Source: JAIMBK01 sp040755215 (GTDB lineage Bacteria; Bacillota; Desulfotomaculia; Desulfotomaculales; Nap2-2B). From it: DNA of 64,000 nt. The DNA lies in assembly GCA_040755215.1 (NCBI GenBank), contig JBFMBG010000001.1, positions 50,400 to 114,399 of the forward strand. The letters are read 5' to 3'. Below the pieces are notes generated by a model. That model made no database searches and had not been told where the DNA came from. It was given only the letters and a program-made list of their open reading frames with translations. A program made the position numbers and the translations under genes. Position 1 is the first letter of the stretch, and each line of letters begins with the position of its first letter. Shown piece by piece: positions 1 to 7,758 of the stretch.

Positions 1-1962
1 CAGGCTATCGCCACCCTTGCCTCCGACGACGGCCCCGTCTACCTGGTGGGTGAGAAAGGCACCGGCAAGGAACTGGTGGCCTGGCTCATTCACCGCCAGA
101 GCGCCCGGCGCGACGGCCCCTTTGTGGTGGTGGAGTGCGGTGAACTGGTGGAGGACGAACTGGGGGAACGCCTCTTCGGGGCCCTCTACGGCCCGCCGAC
201 TTCCGGCGTCCCCTACCGTTTCGGCTATTTGGAACTGGCCGAGGGCGGCACTTTGCTCCTTAAGGACCTGGAACTGCTCCGCCCCCTGGTGCTGGTGCGG
301 CTGGCCGCCTTTCTGGAAGACCGTTTCGTGGACGTCCGCCTCATGGCCACCTCGTGCGAGCCAGTCGAAGCGCAGACATTGGTAAAGGAACTGGACGCCG
401 AAATCCTGACGAGCCTGCTCTCCTCTCCCCTCACGCTGCCCCCGCTGCGCGAGCGAAAGCGCGACCTGCCGTCCATCACCGCAACCATGCTGGAGCGCCT
501 GGCCAGGAAGCACAATCGCCGGCCTCCCGTCCTCACCCGTGACGCCCAGGAGAAACTTTTGGCCCACGACTACCCACGTGCCAATGTAGCCGAACTGGAT
601 GAGATCCTTGAACGGGCCCTCCTGCTTACCGAAGAAGATACCATTACTGCCGAGCACATCTTCACTGGACGGGTGGCGGACACCTCGGGCGTCGCGCTGA
701 ACCTCCTCCAGTATCCCATCCTTGGCCGCGCCATAGCCCGGGGATGGTTCCCGCAAATGCCCCAGGTGGTGCTGACTGTGGGACTCTGGCTGTTTATCGC
801 CGCCGCCTTTATAGGGCAGGGTAATTTCATAGGTTCCGCTGTGCTGGTACTGGCCTGGTCCCTCGGCTGGCCGGGCTTGTTGCTGGCCGCATCCTTAGCC
901 GGCCGTTTTACGTGCTCCATCTGCCCCTTCGCGGGGAGCGGACTGTTAACCCACCGGTTTACGCGTCCCTCCTGTTCCGTACCGCATTGGTTGAAAAAAC
1001 ACGATTTTCTGCTCATGGCAACTCTGTTTGCCGCAATTTTTTGGGTCGAGGAAATGACCGACATGCGCCACTCCCCGGTAGCCACCGGGGTGCTACTCCT
1101 CGTCATCGCGTCGGGGGCCGTGGTTTTTGCCGTACTCTACCCGCGTCACGCCTGGTGCCGGTACGTTTGTCCGCTGGGCGGCATGGTCGGCGTTTTCGGC
1201 ATAGTCGCGCCCCTCGAACTACGGCCTAATGTTGATGTGTGCCGGCACCGCTGCACCACCTACAACTGCTACAAAGGGACCCAGGAGCGCGAAGGCTGCC
1301 CCCTGTTTCAGCACCTTTCCTTCATCGACAACAACATCGCCTGCAAGCTCTGCATGCGCTGCGTGCTCAACTGCCCCAACGAGGCCGTACGGCTGAACCT
1401 GCGACCCCCGGCCCGGGAGGTCTGGCGCACAGAACACGTAAACCGCGGTCTTGCCATCCTGGTGCCGGTGCTGGCCGCGCTCCTGGTGCCCGTGGCCGCT
1501 TACGAGAGGTTCGGTATCGCCGTTGTGGCCGACCCGTGGCAGTTTTCGGGCCTGTACTGGGGTGCCGTGCTCCTGGCCGGCGCCGCCGGCTGGGCCTTCC
1601 TGCGGCCCCGGCTGACCGGCGACGAAGGGCTGCCTGCGGTGAGGATGCTCTTTGCCCTGGTGCCGGTGGTGCTGGCGGCGCACATGGCCTACCAGCTCCA
1701 ATTCGTTCCCTACGTCGGCCAGTTCAAGCTCTACCTGCACCGTCTTGTGCCGTACGGGCCGGAAAAACAGGTGGTGCTCGTGTCGCTTCTGGGCCTTCTC
1801 AGGGGCGCGGTCCTGGCCTTCGGCTTCCTCTTCTCCCTCGTCTGCCTTTACTTTACGCGCCAAAACACCCCTTCCGGCAGGCGGGGGTTCCTGCCCGCAA
1901 TTTTCGGCCTGCTGGCCCTGACCTATGTCGCCGTGATGGGCCTCTTGCTGATCGAAAGGTGA
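1..1962 (+). CDS. Sigma-54-activator-like AAA domain fused to membrane polyferredoxin (5' truncated by window)
   Basis: The frame is open from base 1, so the start lies upstream. The first ~220 visible residues resemble the AAA+ core of sigma-54 activators, with a Walker A GEKGTGKE near residue 17 and the ELAEGGTLLL block. The sigma-54-contacting GAFTGA loop is absent and the Walker B acidic stretch reads LLLKDLE. From about residue 250 the protein is hydrophobic, with NapH/NosR-type cysteine motifs: CSICP (~306), CRYVCP (~386) and the ferredoxin motif CKLCMRCVLNCP (~448), then more membrane segments. I infer a membrane iron-sulfur redox protein with a degenerate regulatory ATPase head. It is followed 7 bases later by a phosphatase gene, so electron-transfer sensing may feed the partner-switch proteins downstream. 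Such fusions exist in anaerobic Firmicutes; function unproven. Confidence 0.8.
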   Translation, partial: QAIATLASDDGPVYLVGEKGTGKELVAWLIHRQSARRDGPFVVVECGELVEDELGERLFGALYGPPTSGVPYRFGYLELAEGGTLLLKDLELLRPLVLVRLAAFLEDRFVDVRLMATSCEPVEAQTLVKELDAEILTSLLSSPLTLPPLRERKRDLPSITATMLERLARKHNRRPPVLTRDAQEKLLAHDYPRANVAELDEILERALLLTEEDTITAEHIFTGRVADTSGVALNLLQYPILGRAIARGWFPQMPQVVLTVGLWLFIAAAFIGQGNFIGSAVLVLAWSLGWPGLLLAASLAGRFTCSICPFAGSGLLTHRFTRPSCSVPHWLKKHDFLLMATLFAAIFWVEEMTDMRHSPVATGVLLLVIASGAVVFAVLYPRHAWCRYVCPLGGMVGVFGIVAPLELRPNVDVCRHRCTTYNCYKGTQEREGCPLFQHLSFIDNNIACKLCMRCVLNCPNEAVRLNLRPPAREVWRTEHVNRGLAILVPVLAALLVPVAAYERFGIAVVADPWQFSGLYWGAVLLAGAAGWAFLRPRLTGDEGLPAVRMLFALVPVVLAAHMAYQLQFVPYVGQFKLYLHRLVPYGPEKQVVLVSLLGLLRGAVLAFGFLFSLVCLYFTRQNTPSGRRGFLPAIFGLLALTYVAVMGLLLIER

Positions 1963-1969
1963 ACCGTAC

Positions 1970-4012
1970 GTGGACCTTGCGAGCAAGTTTTTCCGCACCG
2001 AGTGGCGACAATCCGCCTGGGGTCTGCTGGGGGTTCTGATGCTGGGTATCCCCATTTACCTGACCGTGTTTCCCGAAGGCCCGGGTGCCTTTGCCCACCT
2101 CCTCACGGGCCTGCTGGGGGGGCTGATCCTGGCGACCCTCGCCGACCGCTACCTCATCTGGCGCTGGGTGCGCCGGTGCTGCCCTACAGGAACCGGCAGC
2201 ACGGAAGTTGTCCGCCCCGAAAACATCTCCAGGACGCCCGTAGTGTTCCACCGGCGCGTCCTGGTAGCGCACACTTTGTTGGTGGCGGTCATTCCCGGCG
2301 CGGTCATGCTCGGCCGTGTAACCGGCCCCCACGTTTTTGACTGGCGCGAACCGTTCGTTTTTGCCGCCATCAACGGTTATCTGTGTGCCACGCACGCACT
2401 TATCAAACTGTTTCTGGCGGAACGGCTGGTCCAACAACTCTTTCTCCCCGTCTTCGCGAACCTCCCTTTCTCGCCAGACCTCGGCCGATACGCCCGCGCC
2501 GGTCTCATGCGCAAGCTTCTGAGCGTTTTTTTCCTGCTCGGCATATTGCCGCTGGTCCTGATTGCCGGGGTGAGCTGGTACCGGCTGGGAGTAGCGGACC
2601 GGGCCCAGGCGGGGACGTGGCTGGCCTCGGAGGCCCGTGCTCTCGCCGCAGCGGGAAATCCCGTCCTCCGGAGTAAGGACTACGCATCCTTGCGCTACCT
2701 GGCGGAGGTATCCAGGCAGCACATCATGGTGTTGGACCGGGAAGGCAAGGTTCTCTTTTCCGGCGGGTCGCCGCCGGCCCCGGACACCCACCTGCTCGTG
2801 GAGGAGGCGCGCGGGGCATCCTCCGGATGGTCGTACCGCGAAAAGAGCGGCACCATCTACGGTTACGCCTGGAATCCGGAAGGAGACCTGCTGGTGGTCC
2901 GGGCCATTCACAGCCGGGAGGGGCCGCAAAGCATGGCCCAGATCCAGTGGGTGATCCTGGCTCTGGCCGCCACGGGGATGCTCAACGCCGCGGCCGCGGG
3001 CTACCTCGCCTCCAGCTACATGTCCACCTCGGTCCGACTCCTGACGGAGGGAATGCAAAGGGTTCACGAAGGCGACCTCACGGTTCGGGTGGTGCACACC
3101 GGAAGCGACGAGTTCGCGCTGCTCGCCTCCGGGTTCAATGCCATGGTGGCCGGACTCGCCCAAAGGGAGAGCGCCCTCCGCGAACTAACGGAACAACTGG
3201 AAGAAAGGGTTCGGGCGCGCACGCGGGAACTTGAGGATGCCTACCTCCGCCTGAAGGAGGCCCAAGACACCCTGGAGGCCGAACTGCACCTCGCCCGGGC
3301 TGTCCAGCAACGCCTCCTGCCCGACGCCCCGCCGAGCCTGCCCGGCTACACCATTCACTCCTGGGCTGCTCCCGCCCGCGAGGTGGGCGGGGATCTTTAC
3401 GATTTCCTGCTTCTGGAAGGCGGCGCCCTGGGCGTAGCGGTGGGGGACGTGGCCGGCAAGAGCGTGCCGGCTGCACTGGTCATGTCGCTGACCCAGGGTT
3501 TGCTGCACTACGGCGCCGCCCGCCGGTCCTCGCCCGGCCAACTCCTCACCCACGTCAACCGGCTCCTGACCCCGGTAATGCCCCGGGGGATGTTCGTGAC
3601 CATGACATACCTGGTGCTCGATCCCAGGGGGCGGTCCTGCCGCCTGGCCAGTGCCGGCGGACTCAGCCCCCTCCTGATACGGCCTGCGACCGGCGACCTG
3701 GCCTACCTCGAGGTGCCCGGCTTCCCCCTGGGTACCCTGGGGGACCTGACCTACCAGGACCGGGAATTCCCCCTGGAGTCGAGGGACATACTTCTGCTGT
3801 ACAGCGACGGCCTGGTCGAGGCGGTCAACGAGCGGGGCGAGTTTTTTGGGTTTGGCCGCCTGGAAGAGTTTGCCAGGCGTGCCCCGCCGGCGGCAGACCT
3901 CTTCCTGGCCTGGTTGCTTGAGGAAATCGGCGCATTCACCGGTGGCGCAACCCAGTACGACGACATCACCCTGGTCGTAATTCAGCGGCGTGACGAGGAG
4001 GAAAAGAGATGA
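1970..4012 (+). CDS. Membrane SpoIIE/RsbU-type PP2C protein phosphatase with HAMP domain
   Basis: GTG start 7 bases after the previous stop. Several membrane segments occupy about residues 19-205, an extracytoplasmic stretch runs to ~320, then a further membrane segment (~325-345), a HAMP-like region and coiled coil (~350-445), and a PP2C/SpoIIE catalytic domain. Metal-site motifs are visible: GGDLYD (~470), GDVAGKS (~492), YSDGLVEAV and TQYDDITLVV near the C-terminus. Family members dephosphorylate an anti-anti-sigma STAS protein. Its last four bases overlap the start of the kinase gene (ATGA), and a STAS gene follows, so its substrate is probably the STAS protein encoded two genes downstream. 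The membrane half suggests it senses an envelope or redox signal from the preceding polyferredoxin. Confidence 0.9.
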   Translation: MDLASKFFRTEWRQSAWGLLGVLMLGIPIYLTVFPEGPGAFAHLLTGLLGGLILATLADRYLIWRWVRRCCPTGTGSTEVVRPENISRTPVVFHRRVLVAHTLLVAVIPGAVMLGRVTGPHVFDWREPFVFAAINGYLCATHALIKLFLAERLVQQLFLPVFANLPFSPDLGRYARAGLMRKLLSVFFLLGILPLVLIAGVSWYRLGVADRAQAGTWLASEARALAAAGNPVLRSKDYASLRYLAEVSRQHIMVLDREGKVLFSGGSPPAPDTHLLVEEARGASSGWSYREKSGTIYGYAWNPEGDLLVVRAIHSREGPQSMAQIQWVILALAATGMLNAAAAGYLASSYMSTSVRLLTEGMQRVHEGDLTVRVVHTGSDEFALLASGFNAMVAGLAQRESALRELTEQLEERVRARTRELEDAYLRLKEAQDTLEAELHLARAVQQRLLPDAPPSLPGYTIHSWAAPAREVGGDLYDFLLLEGGALGVAVGDVAGKSVPAALVMSLTQGLLHYGAARRSSPGQLLTHVNRLLTPVMPRGMFVTMTYLVLDPRGRSCRLASAGGLSPLLIRPATGDLAYLEVPGFPLGTLGDLTYQDREFPLESRDILLLYSDGLVEAVNERGEFFGFGRLEEFARRAPPAADLFLAWLLEEIGAFTGGATQYDDITLVVIQRRDEEEKR

Positions 4013-4470
4013 AAAGGTGGCCGGCGGGAACCATGCGCATTGTGATCCCGAGCAGCGAGGGATACGAAAAGACAGTGGCGGCAGCCGTCAGGGTGTTCGC
4101 GGTAGGCACGGGGCTGTCCGAAACGCGAGCCGAAGACCTGGGCACTGCCGTGAGCGAAGCGTGCTTGAACGCCATCGAGCACGGCAACCGCGGGCTGGCG
4201 GACGCGGCCGTGGTCGTCACCGTGACGCACCACCGGAATGAATTGCTGGTGGAGGTGCGCGATTGCGGCCGTTCACGCCTGGAACCCGACGCGGCGCTGA
4301 CGCGGCCGGACCTGGCGGAGCGGGTTGCCGGGCGCGTGCCGCCCCGTGGGTGGGGCATTTATCTTATGCGCCAGCTGGTGGATGCCGTGGAATTCGTAGC
4401 CGCACCACGCCACAACCTCACGAGACTGACCGTCTACCTGTCGTCACGAAAGGAGCGGGAACATGACTGA
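4009..4470 (+). CDS. RsbW-like anti-sigma factor / serine kinase (HATPase_c_2)
   Basis: The 153-residue protein has a GHKL ATPase fold: N box SEACLNAIEHGN (~residues 45-56), G1-like VRDCGRS (~83-89) and a G2-like GWGIYLM motif (~118). Its size and motifs match the RsbW/SpoIIAB/RsbT class, which phosphorylates a STAS partner and, in RsbW-type members, holds a sigma factor inactive. ATG overlaps the phosphatase stop as ATGA, implying translational coupling, and its own end overlaps the STAS gene by 8 bases. No sigma factor gene is adjacent, so the target is not shown here; it might be a diguanylate-cyclase-like or other output rather than sigma. Confidence 0.9.
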   Translation: MKRWPAGTMRIVIPSSEGYEKTVAAAVRVFAVGTGLSETRAEDLGTAVSEACLNAIEHGNRGLADAAVVVTVTHHRNELLVEVRDCGRSRLEPDAALTRPDLAERVAGRVPPRGWGIYLMRQLVDAVEFVAAPRHNLTRLTVYLSSRKEREHD

Positions 4471-4804
4471 AGAACTCACTGTTGTTTCGCGGCGGGAAGG
4501 AGACGCCGTGGTCTTCGACCTGGCCGGGGATCTTACCAAAAAGGCCGAGATGGCGGTTATAGAAGCTTACCAGCGGGCCACCGTTCAAGGTGCAAGGCGA
4601 CTCCTTTTCAACTTCCGCGCCGTCAAGTACATCAACAGCTCGGGCATCGCCGTTCTTATAGCCGTCATTGCCGAGGCCCGCAAGAGAGACCAGGAGGTCG
4701 GCGGTTTTGGCCTTTCGGCGCACTACACCCGAATCTTCGAAATGACAGGCCTCCCGCAGTATATGACGCTGTACGAAGACGAAGGGCGGGCCCTCTCGAA
4801 GTGA
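4463..4804 (+). CDS. STAS-domain anti-anti-sigma factor (RsbV-like)
   Basis: A 113-residue single STAS domain. The phosphorylatable serine region is INSSGIAVLIAV (about residues 55-66), as in RsbV/SpoIIAA. ATG at 4463 follows AAGGAGCGGGAAC, a good ribosome site inside the end of the kinase gene. Together with the upstream kinase and PP2C phosphatase it makes a complete partner-switch trio. In the known cycle, the kinase phosphorylates this serine and the phosphatase removes it, so the phosphatase output frees the kinase's other partner. The end overlaps the next gene's GTG start (GTGA). Confidence 0.9.
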   Translation: MTEELTVVSRREGDAVVFDLAGDLTKKAEMAVIEAYQRATVQGARRLLFNFRAVKYINSSGIAVLIAVIAEARKRDQEVGGFGLSAHYTRIFEMTGLPQYMTLYEDEGRALSK

Positions 4805-5727
4805 GCGGGTCCGTGCCGCCCTCCGTAGATCACGTCCTACCGCCGGACTTTGATTGCCGCAGCCGTTTCCTGCAGGCGGCGGGACTGCGCTGGCATTACG
4901 TAGACGAGGGTCCGGGCGAAACATTGCTGATGCTCCACGGCAACCCGACCTGGTCCTATCTTTACCGGCACCTCATCGCGGGCCTGAGGGACGCCTACCG
5001 GTGCGTGGCTCCGGACCTACCGGGGTTCGGCCTTTCGGAAAAACCGCCAGGGGCCGACTATGACCTTCGGGTCCAAGCGCAACGCCTGGCCGCCTTTGTA
5101 GACGCCTTGGGGCTTAAAAGGGTAAGCCTCATCCTCCACGATATTGGCGGCATCGTGGGCCTGCACTGGGCCGCACACCACAAGGCGAGGGTGCGGCGTC
5201 TGATAATACTTAACACGCGCGCCGCCGTACCCACGGTCTGGAATCCGGGCGCCCGCTACCGCGCCCCCTGGTCCTACCTGGCCCTGTGGCTGCTCCGCCT
5301 GCCCGGCCTCGGCGAGCTTCTGGTGCAGGGACTGGACTCCCTCCAAAGGGTTGTGATGCCCCTGGCCTTCGTGGACCGCCGCCGCTTTTCCCGGACCGCA
5401 CGGGCGGGTTTCGGGTTCCCCTACCGCGGGTGGGCCGCGCGGTGTGCCCAGCTGGCAACTGTGCGCCAGATTCCCATCTGGAAGTCCGATCCGGTGTACC
5501 GGCTTCTGGAGGAGACCGGACGCCTCCTGGAAGGCTGGCGGGTGCCGGTCCAGGTAATCTGGGGGCTGCGGGACCCTTCCTTCCCTCCCCCTTTAATTGA
5601 CGAAATGGAGCGCCTCTTCCCCAATCACCTCGCGACGGTCCGTCTGCCCGGGGCCGGTCACTTCCTGACCGAAGAGGAGCCGGAATCCGTTCTGGCCGCG
5701 GTCATGTATTTCCTCTCACGGACCTGA
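4801..5727 (+). CDS. Alpha/beta hydrolase, haloalkane dehalogenase-like
   Basis: 308 residues with the signature HGNPTWSYLYR (~46-56, oxyanion region), APDLPGFGLSEKP, and nucleophile elbow LHDIGGIVG (~112-120), where the nucleophile is aspartate as in haloalkane dehalogenases rather than serine. The catalytic histidine is in GAGHF (~284). The same sequence class includes OleB-type beta-lactone decarboxylases, so substrate cannot be assigned. The GTG start overlaps the STAS stop (GTGA), so it is co-translated with the partner-switch genes, an unusual partner for such an enzyme. It is the last gene of the operon; no plus-strand T-run terminator follows. Confidence 0.82.
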   Translation: MSGSVPPSVDHVLPPDFDCRSRFLQAAGLRWHYVDEGPGETLLMLHGNPTWSYLYRHLIAGLRDAYRCVAPDLPGFGLSEKPPGADYDLRVQAQRLAAFVDALGLKRVSLILHDIGGIVGLHWAAHHKARVRRLIILNTRAAVPTVWNPGARYRAPWSYLALWLLRLPGLGELLVQGLDSLQRVVMPLAFVDRRRFSRTARAGFGFPYRGWAARCAQLATVRQIPIWKSDPVYRLLEETGRLLEGWRVPVQVIWGLRDPSFPPPLIDEMERLFPNHLATVRLPGAGHFLTEEEPESVLAAVMYFLSRT

Positions 5728-5790
5728 CTATCTGCAAGGAACTAATGTGCCCGGAGGGAGCATCCAATTTAAAGACCAACCCCTTTGATT

Positions 5791-5821
5791 AAAAAAGGGC
5801 CGCCGATAAAACAGCGGCCCT
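5791..5821 (-). terminator. Rho-independent terminator of the small minus-strand gene
   Basis: AGGGCCGC and GCGGCCCT form an 8-bp perfect stem with a 10-base loop. On the minus strand it is followed by a run of six T (the A run at 5791-5796). It lies 25 bases past the stop of the gene at 5847-6116. Confidence 0.8.
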
Positions 5822-5846
5822 GGCAAAACGAAAACTCCAACCCAGA

Positions 5847-6116
5847 TTAATTATCCCTCCCCTGCAGCACCACGAACCAGTCGCTGTAAATGCTTCCCTC
5901 CGTAACCACCACTCCGTCCGCGTAGGGCGGGGCGTTCAACTGTGCAGCCCCCGCTGCCCCGCTCCCGGATAGCTGCATCTGCACAACCAGAACTTCACTT
6001 CGCTGCCGGCGACGATTATCTTCCCGTTCGGCAGACAAGGCAACATAGGCGCACAGGGTAAACGCGGAACTGATAAACAGCTGGATGACCAGTGTTTTCG
6101 TCGGAGAACGGGGCAA
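5847..6116 (-). CDS. Small membrane-anchored protein, unknown
   Basis: I do not recognise the family. The 89-residue product has an N-terminal hydrophobic segment (about residues 8-30) that may be a signal anchor, then a basic stretch EREDNRRRQR and a Gly/Ala-rich soluble part ending in a strand-like WFVVLQG. The TTG start is chosen because GGAGGTGATCC, a perfect match to the 16S tail, ends three bases before it; a GTG five codons upstream would lie on that site. A stem-loop with a T-rich tail sits just upstream and a terminator just downstream, so it is a stand-alone transcription unit or one controlled by readthrough. Confidence 0.6.
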   Translation of the reverse strand: MPRSPTKTLVIQLFISSAFTLCAYVALSAEREDNRRRQRSEVLVVQMQLSGSGAAGAAQLNAPPYADGVVVTEGSIYSDWFVVLQGRDN

Positions 6117-6131
6117 GGGGATCACCTCCAC

Positions 6132-6160
6132 AAAAAAGAGAAGCCCCGGTTAATCGGGGC
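6132..6160 (-). terminator. Stem-loop with T-run just upstream of the small membrane protein gene
   Basis: GCCCCG-ATTAAC-CGGGGC on the minus strand followed by TTCTCTTTTTT, ending right before the ribosome site of the gene at 5847-6116. It could terminate an upstream transcript or act as a leader attenuator. I found no recognisable riboswitch core in front of it. Confidence 0.55.
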
Positions 6161-6329
6161 GAAAGTTTCTTGCAACCGCAGGGTAATCGCGAACCAAAAA
6201 CTCCGTAACTGTAAGCCAGCTCCGGCACCGGCAATTAACGCCGCGCTGGCATCCTTAAAATACAATCACGCCTTAATGATAAAAACTCTTTCCTGTTATC
6301 AGAATACCTGTGCGTGAATGTAAGGCAAC

Positions 6330-6482
6330 CTATCCCGCGCCACGAAGCACATACACCGTAGCAACGTTGGCCCCGCTTACTAAACTGGTGATGTTTATTG
6401 TGTAGCCACCGGCCGACGTAGTTCATGCTCCAGCGGGCGTTGCCCGTGTTTGCCGTTCTTGGAATGATAACTCTTAAGGCAA
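6330..6482 (-). pseudogene. C-terminal relic of an unknown protein, frame-broken
   Basis: The minus strand reads a coding-like tail TNTGNARWSMN, then after a one-base shift SAGGYTINITSLVSGANVAT and a stop at 6330-6332. Composition resembles secreted or structural beta proteins. There is no start; the 5' end runs into the hicA promoter region. Together with the rest of 6132-6500 no intact gene is present here. Confidence 0.35.
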
Positions 6483-6501
6483 ATGATCAGTTCCTTTCCA
6501 G

Positions 6502-6529
6502 TTGACCTTCATAACATTTCAGATATAAT
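6502..6529 (+). promoter_or_regulatory. Sigma-A promoter for hicAB
   Basis: TTGACC at 6502-6507, 16-base spacer, TATAAT at 6524-6529. Transcription would begin near 6536, which excludes the upstream ATG at 6483 and supports the TTG start of the HicA-like gene at 6573. Confidence 0.75.
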
Positions 6530-6572
6530 TGAAAGTAGTAATATCAAATACGCTATCAAGGCATGGTTCCGA

Positions 6573-6821
6573 TTGAGCAGCCTTAAGAAGCTTTTGGAAA
6601 AAATTAAATGCAATCCAAAAACCGTGAAGTTCGACGAGCTGGACTTGGTGCTCCGACGGGCGGGGTTCGTCCGAAGCCAACCCCGCGGCGGTTCCAGCCA
6701 TTACGTTTACCGGAAGGGCAAACACAAACTGGTGGTTCCCCGGCGGCAACCGTACATCTTGCAAGCCTACGTTGTCAGGGCGATTAAGCTCCTGGAGGAG
6801 GTCGAAGCCGATGAAGAATAA
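6573..6821 (+). CDS. hicA: HicA-family mRNA interferase toxin
   Basis: 82 residues from the TTG at 6573, starting SSLKKLLEKI as HicA proteins do. The double-stranded-RNA-binding-like fold is marked by LRRAGFVRSQPRGGSSHYVY, where the histidine in GSSHY is the catalytic residue of the family, followed by KLVVPRR. A longer frame from ATG 6483 would start upstream of the mapped promoter, so I reject it; AAGG lies ~10 bases before the TTG. It overlaps hicB by 11 bases. Known HicA proteins cleave mRNA and are neutralised by HicB. Confidence 0.85.
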   Translation: MSSLKKLLEKIKCNPKTVKFDELDLVLRRAGFVRSQPRGGSSHYVYRKGKHKLVVPRRQPYILQAYVVRAIKLLEEVEADEE

Positions 6822-7188
6822 GAACGTTGAATATTACCTTGGTCTCCCCTACCGCGTGGTCATCCACCCTTCTCCCGAAGGTGGCTACGCTGTGGAAATA
6901 CCCGAATTGCCGGGCTGCCTTTCCCAGGGAGAGACACTGCAAGAGGCCCTGGAGATGATCGAGGACGCAAAGCTCTGCTGGATATCCGACGCCCTGGAAA
7001 GGGGCGAAGAAGTACCCGAACCCGTGGACGAAGCCTACAGCGGGCGCATTTTAGTGCGGGCTCCCAAATCGCTCCACCGCGCCCTGGCCGAAAGGGCGCG
7101 GGAGGAAGGGGTCAGCTTAAACCAGTTCATTGTCTACCAGCTTTCCAGGGCGTTGGGAAAAAGGGAAGTGGAGGCTTCGAGAAGTTAG
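6811..7188 (+). CDS. hicB: HicB-family antitoxin with C-terminal ribbon-helix-helix domain
   Basis: 125 residues from ATG 6811, preceded by GGAGGAGG at 6793-6801. The N-terminal half has the HicB signature GGYAVEIPELPGCLSQGET (residues ~23-41) and the C-terminal half SLHRALAERAREEGVSLNQF is a ribbon-helix-helix DNA-binding domain. It would bind the HicA toxin and repress the shared promoter at 6502-6529. The same reading frame stays open after its stop up to a TAG at 7291, encoding IRKAEKVLREYLKAKG, possibly a scrap of another gene. Confidence 0.9.
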   Translation: MKNKNVEYYLGLPYRVVIHPSPEGGYAVEIPELPGCLSQGETLQEALEMIEDAKLCWISDALERGEEVPEPVDEAYSGRILVRAPKSLHRALAERAREEGVSLNQFIVYQLSRALGKREVEASRS

Positions 7189-7298
7189 ATTTGCTATAAA
7201 TATTGGAATGTCAAGAGCCAAGTCAAAGTCTCTGTTCCCGAAATAAGAAAAGCGGAAAAGGTGCTGCGTGAATACCTGAAAGCAAAGGGGTAGAAAAA

Positions 7299-7751
7299 AT
7301 GGTATTCTTTGACATGAACAGTTTCGCTGAAAAACTAAAGGGAAAGCCGGAGATAATTAAAGAGCTGATCAAAAACGAGCCGCAGTACCAAATCGCCAGG
7401 GCGATCATCGCCGAACTGATCAAGCGCGGGTGGAGCCAGGAGAAATTAGCGAAAGAATCCGGCCTGACCCAAACGCAGGTGTCCCGGCTTGAAAACGGCC
7501 AGGTGGGTAACGTCGCTACGCTTTTGAAAGCGCTGGCTTTTCAAGCCTCTTCGTGCTTTCGTAAACGAATTACTTTTTTTCTTAAGGGAGTTTTTTCCAC
7601 AACAAGGATTATTTCGCCCACACTACTATATCTACACGAGTCCATGCAGCACACATTTTACCTTCCTCGTTTTTTAACTCAACAATTAATTCTCGCGGGT
7701 CGGCGAAGCTATACCTTAAACATTTTCCGGAAATCTCTCTCCCGTCTTTAA
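7299..7751 (+). CDS. XRE-family regulator (HigA-like), C-terminus replaced
   Basis: Residues 1-80 form an XRE helix-turn-helix regulator with an N-terminal extension: RGWSQEKLAKESGLTQTQVS and RLENGQVGNVATLLKAL. This matches HigA-type antitoxins. After about residue 82 (near base 7545) similarity to the family stops; the remaining ~70 residues are basic, without recognisable features, and lie antisense to a small coding-like frame at 7609-7758. I infer that a recombination junction replaced the normal C-terminus. No toxin partner is intact upstream. ATG 7299 sits 8 bases after GGGGTAG. Confidence 0.55.
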   Translation: MVFFDMNSFAEKLKGKPEIIKELIKNEPQYQIARAIIAELIKRGWSQEKLAKESGLTQTQVSRLENGQVGNVATLLKALAFQASSCFRKRITFFLKGVFSTTRIISPTLLYLHESMQHTFYLPRFLTQQLILAGRRSYTLNIFRKSLSRL

Positions 7752-7758
7752 ACCTTAC
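7609..7758 (-). CDS. Small phage-type ORF or relic, unknown
   Basis: A 49-codon frame on the minus strand opens right after a stop at 7759-7761 and ends at 7609. It reads VRFKDGREISG near its start, then FADPRELIVELKNEEGK and TRVDIVVWAK, which looks coding (charged/hydrophobic alternation), but has no ATG/GTG/TTG at the beginning. It follows the frame at 7755-7994 with a four-base overlap, so the two may be one frame-shifted gene or a translationally coupled pair. Confidence 0.35.
   Translation of the reverse strand, partial: VRFKDGREISGKCLRYSFADPRELIVELKNEEGKMCAAWTRVDIVVWAK

Noticed and set aside
1219..3163. Long minus-strand open frames opposite the polyferredoxin and phosphatase genes (up to 436 codons)
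   Set aside because: They are shadows of high G+C plus-strand genes: composition is Gln/His/Arg/Gly-rich, there is no recognised motif, and the plus strand has clear families.
5990..6240. A riboswitch in the leader of the small membrane protein gene
   Set aside because: A terminator-like hairpin exists, but I could not align the sequence with c-di-GMP, cobalamin, lysine, FMN or T-box cores.
6483..6821. HicA starting at the ATG at 6483
   Set aside because: The TTGACC/TATAAT promoter lies within that extension and HicA similarity begins at 6573.
7545..7751. C-terminal 70 residues of the XRE protein as a real domain
   Set aside because: They lie opposite a coding-like minus-strand frame and match nothing expected; a junction is more likely.
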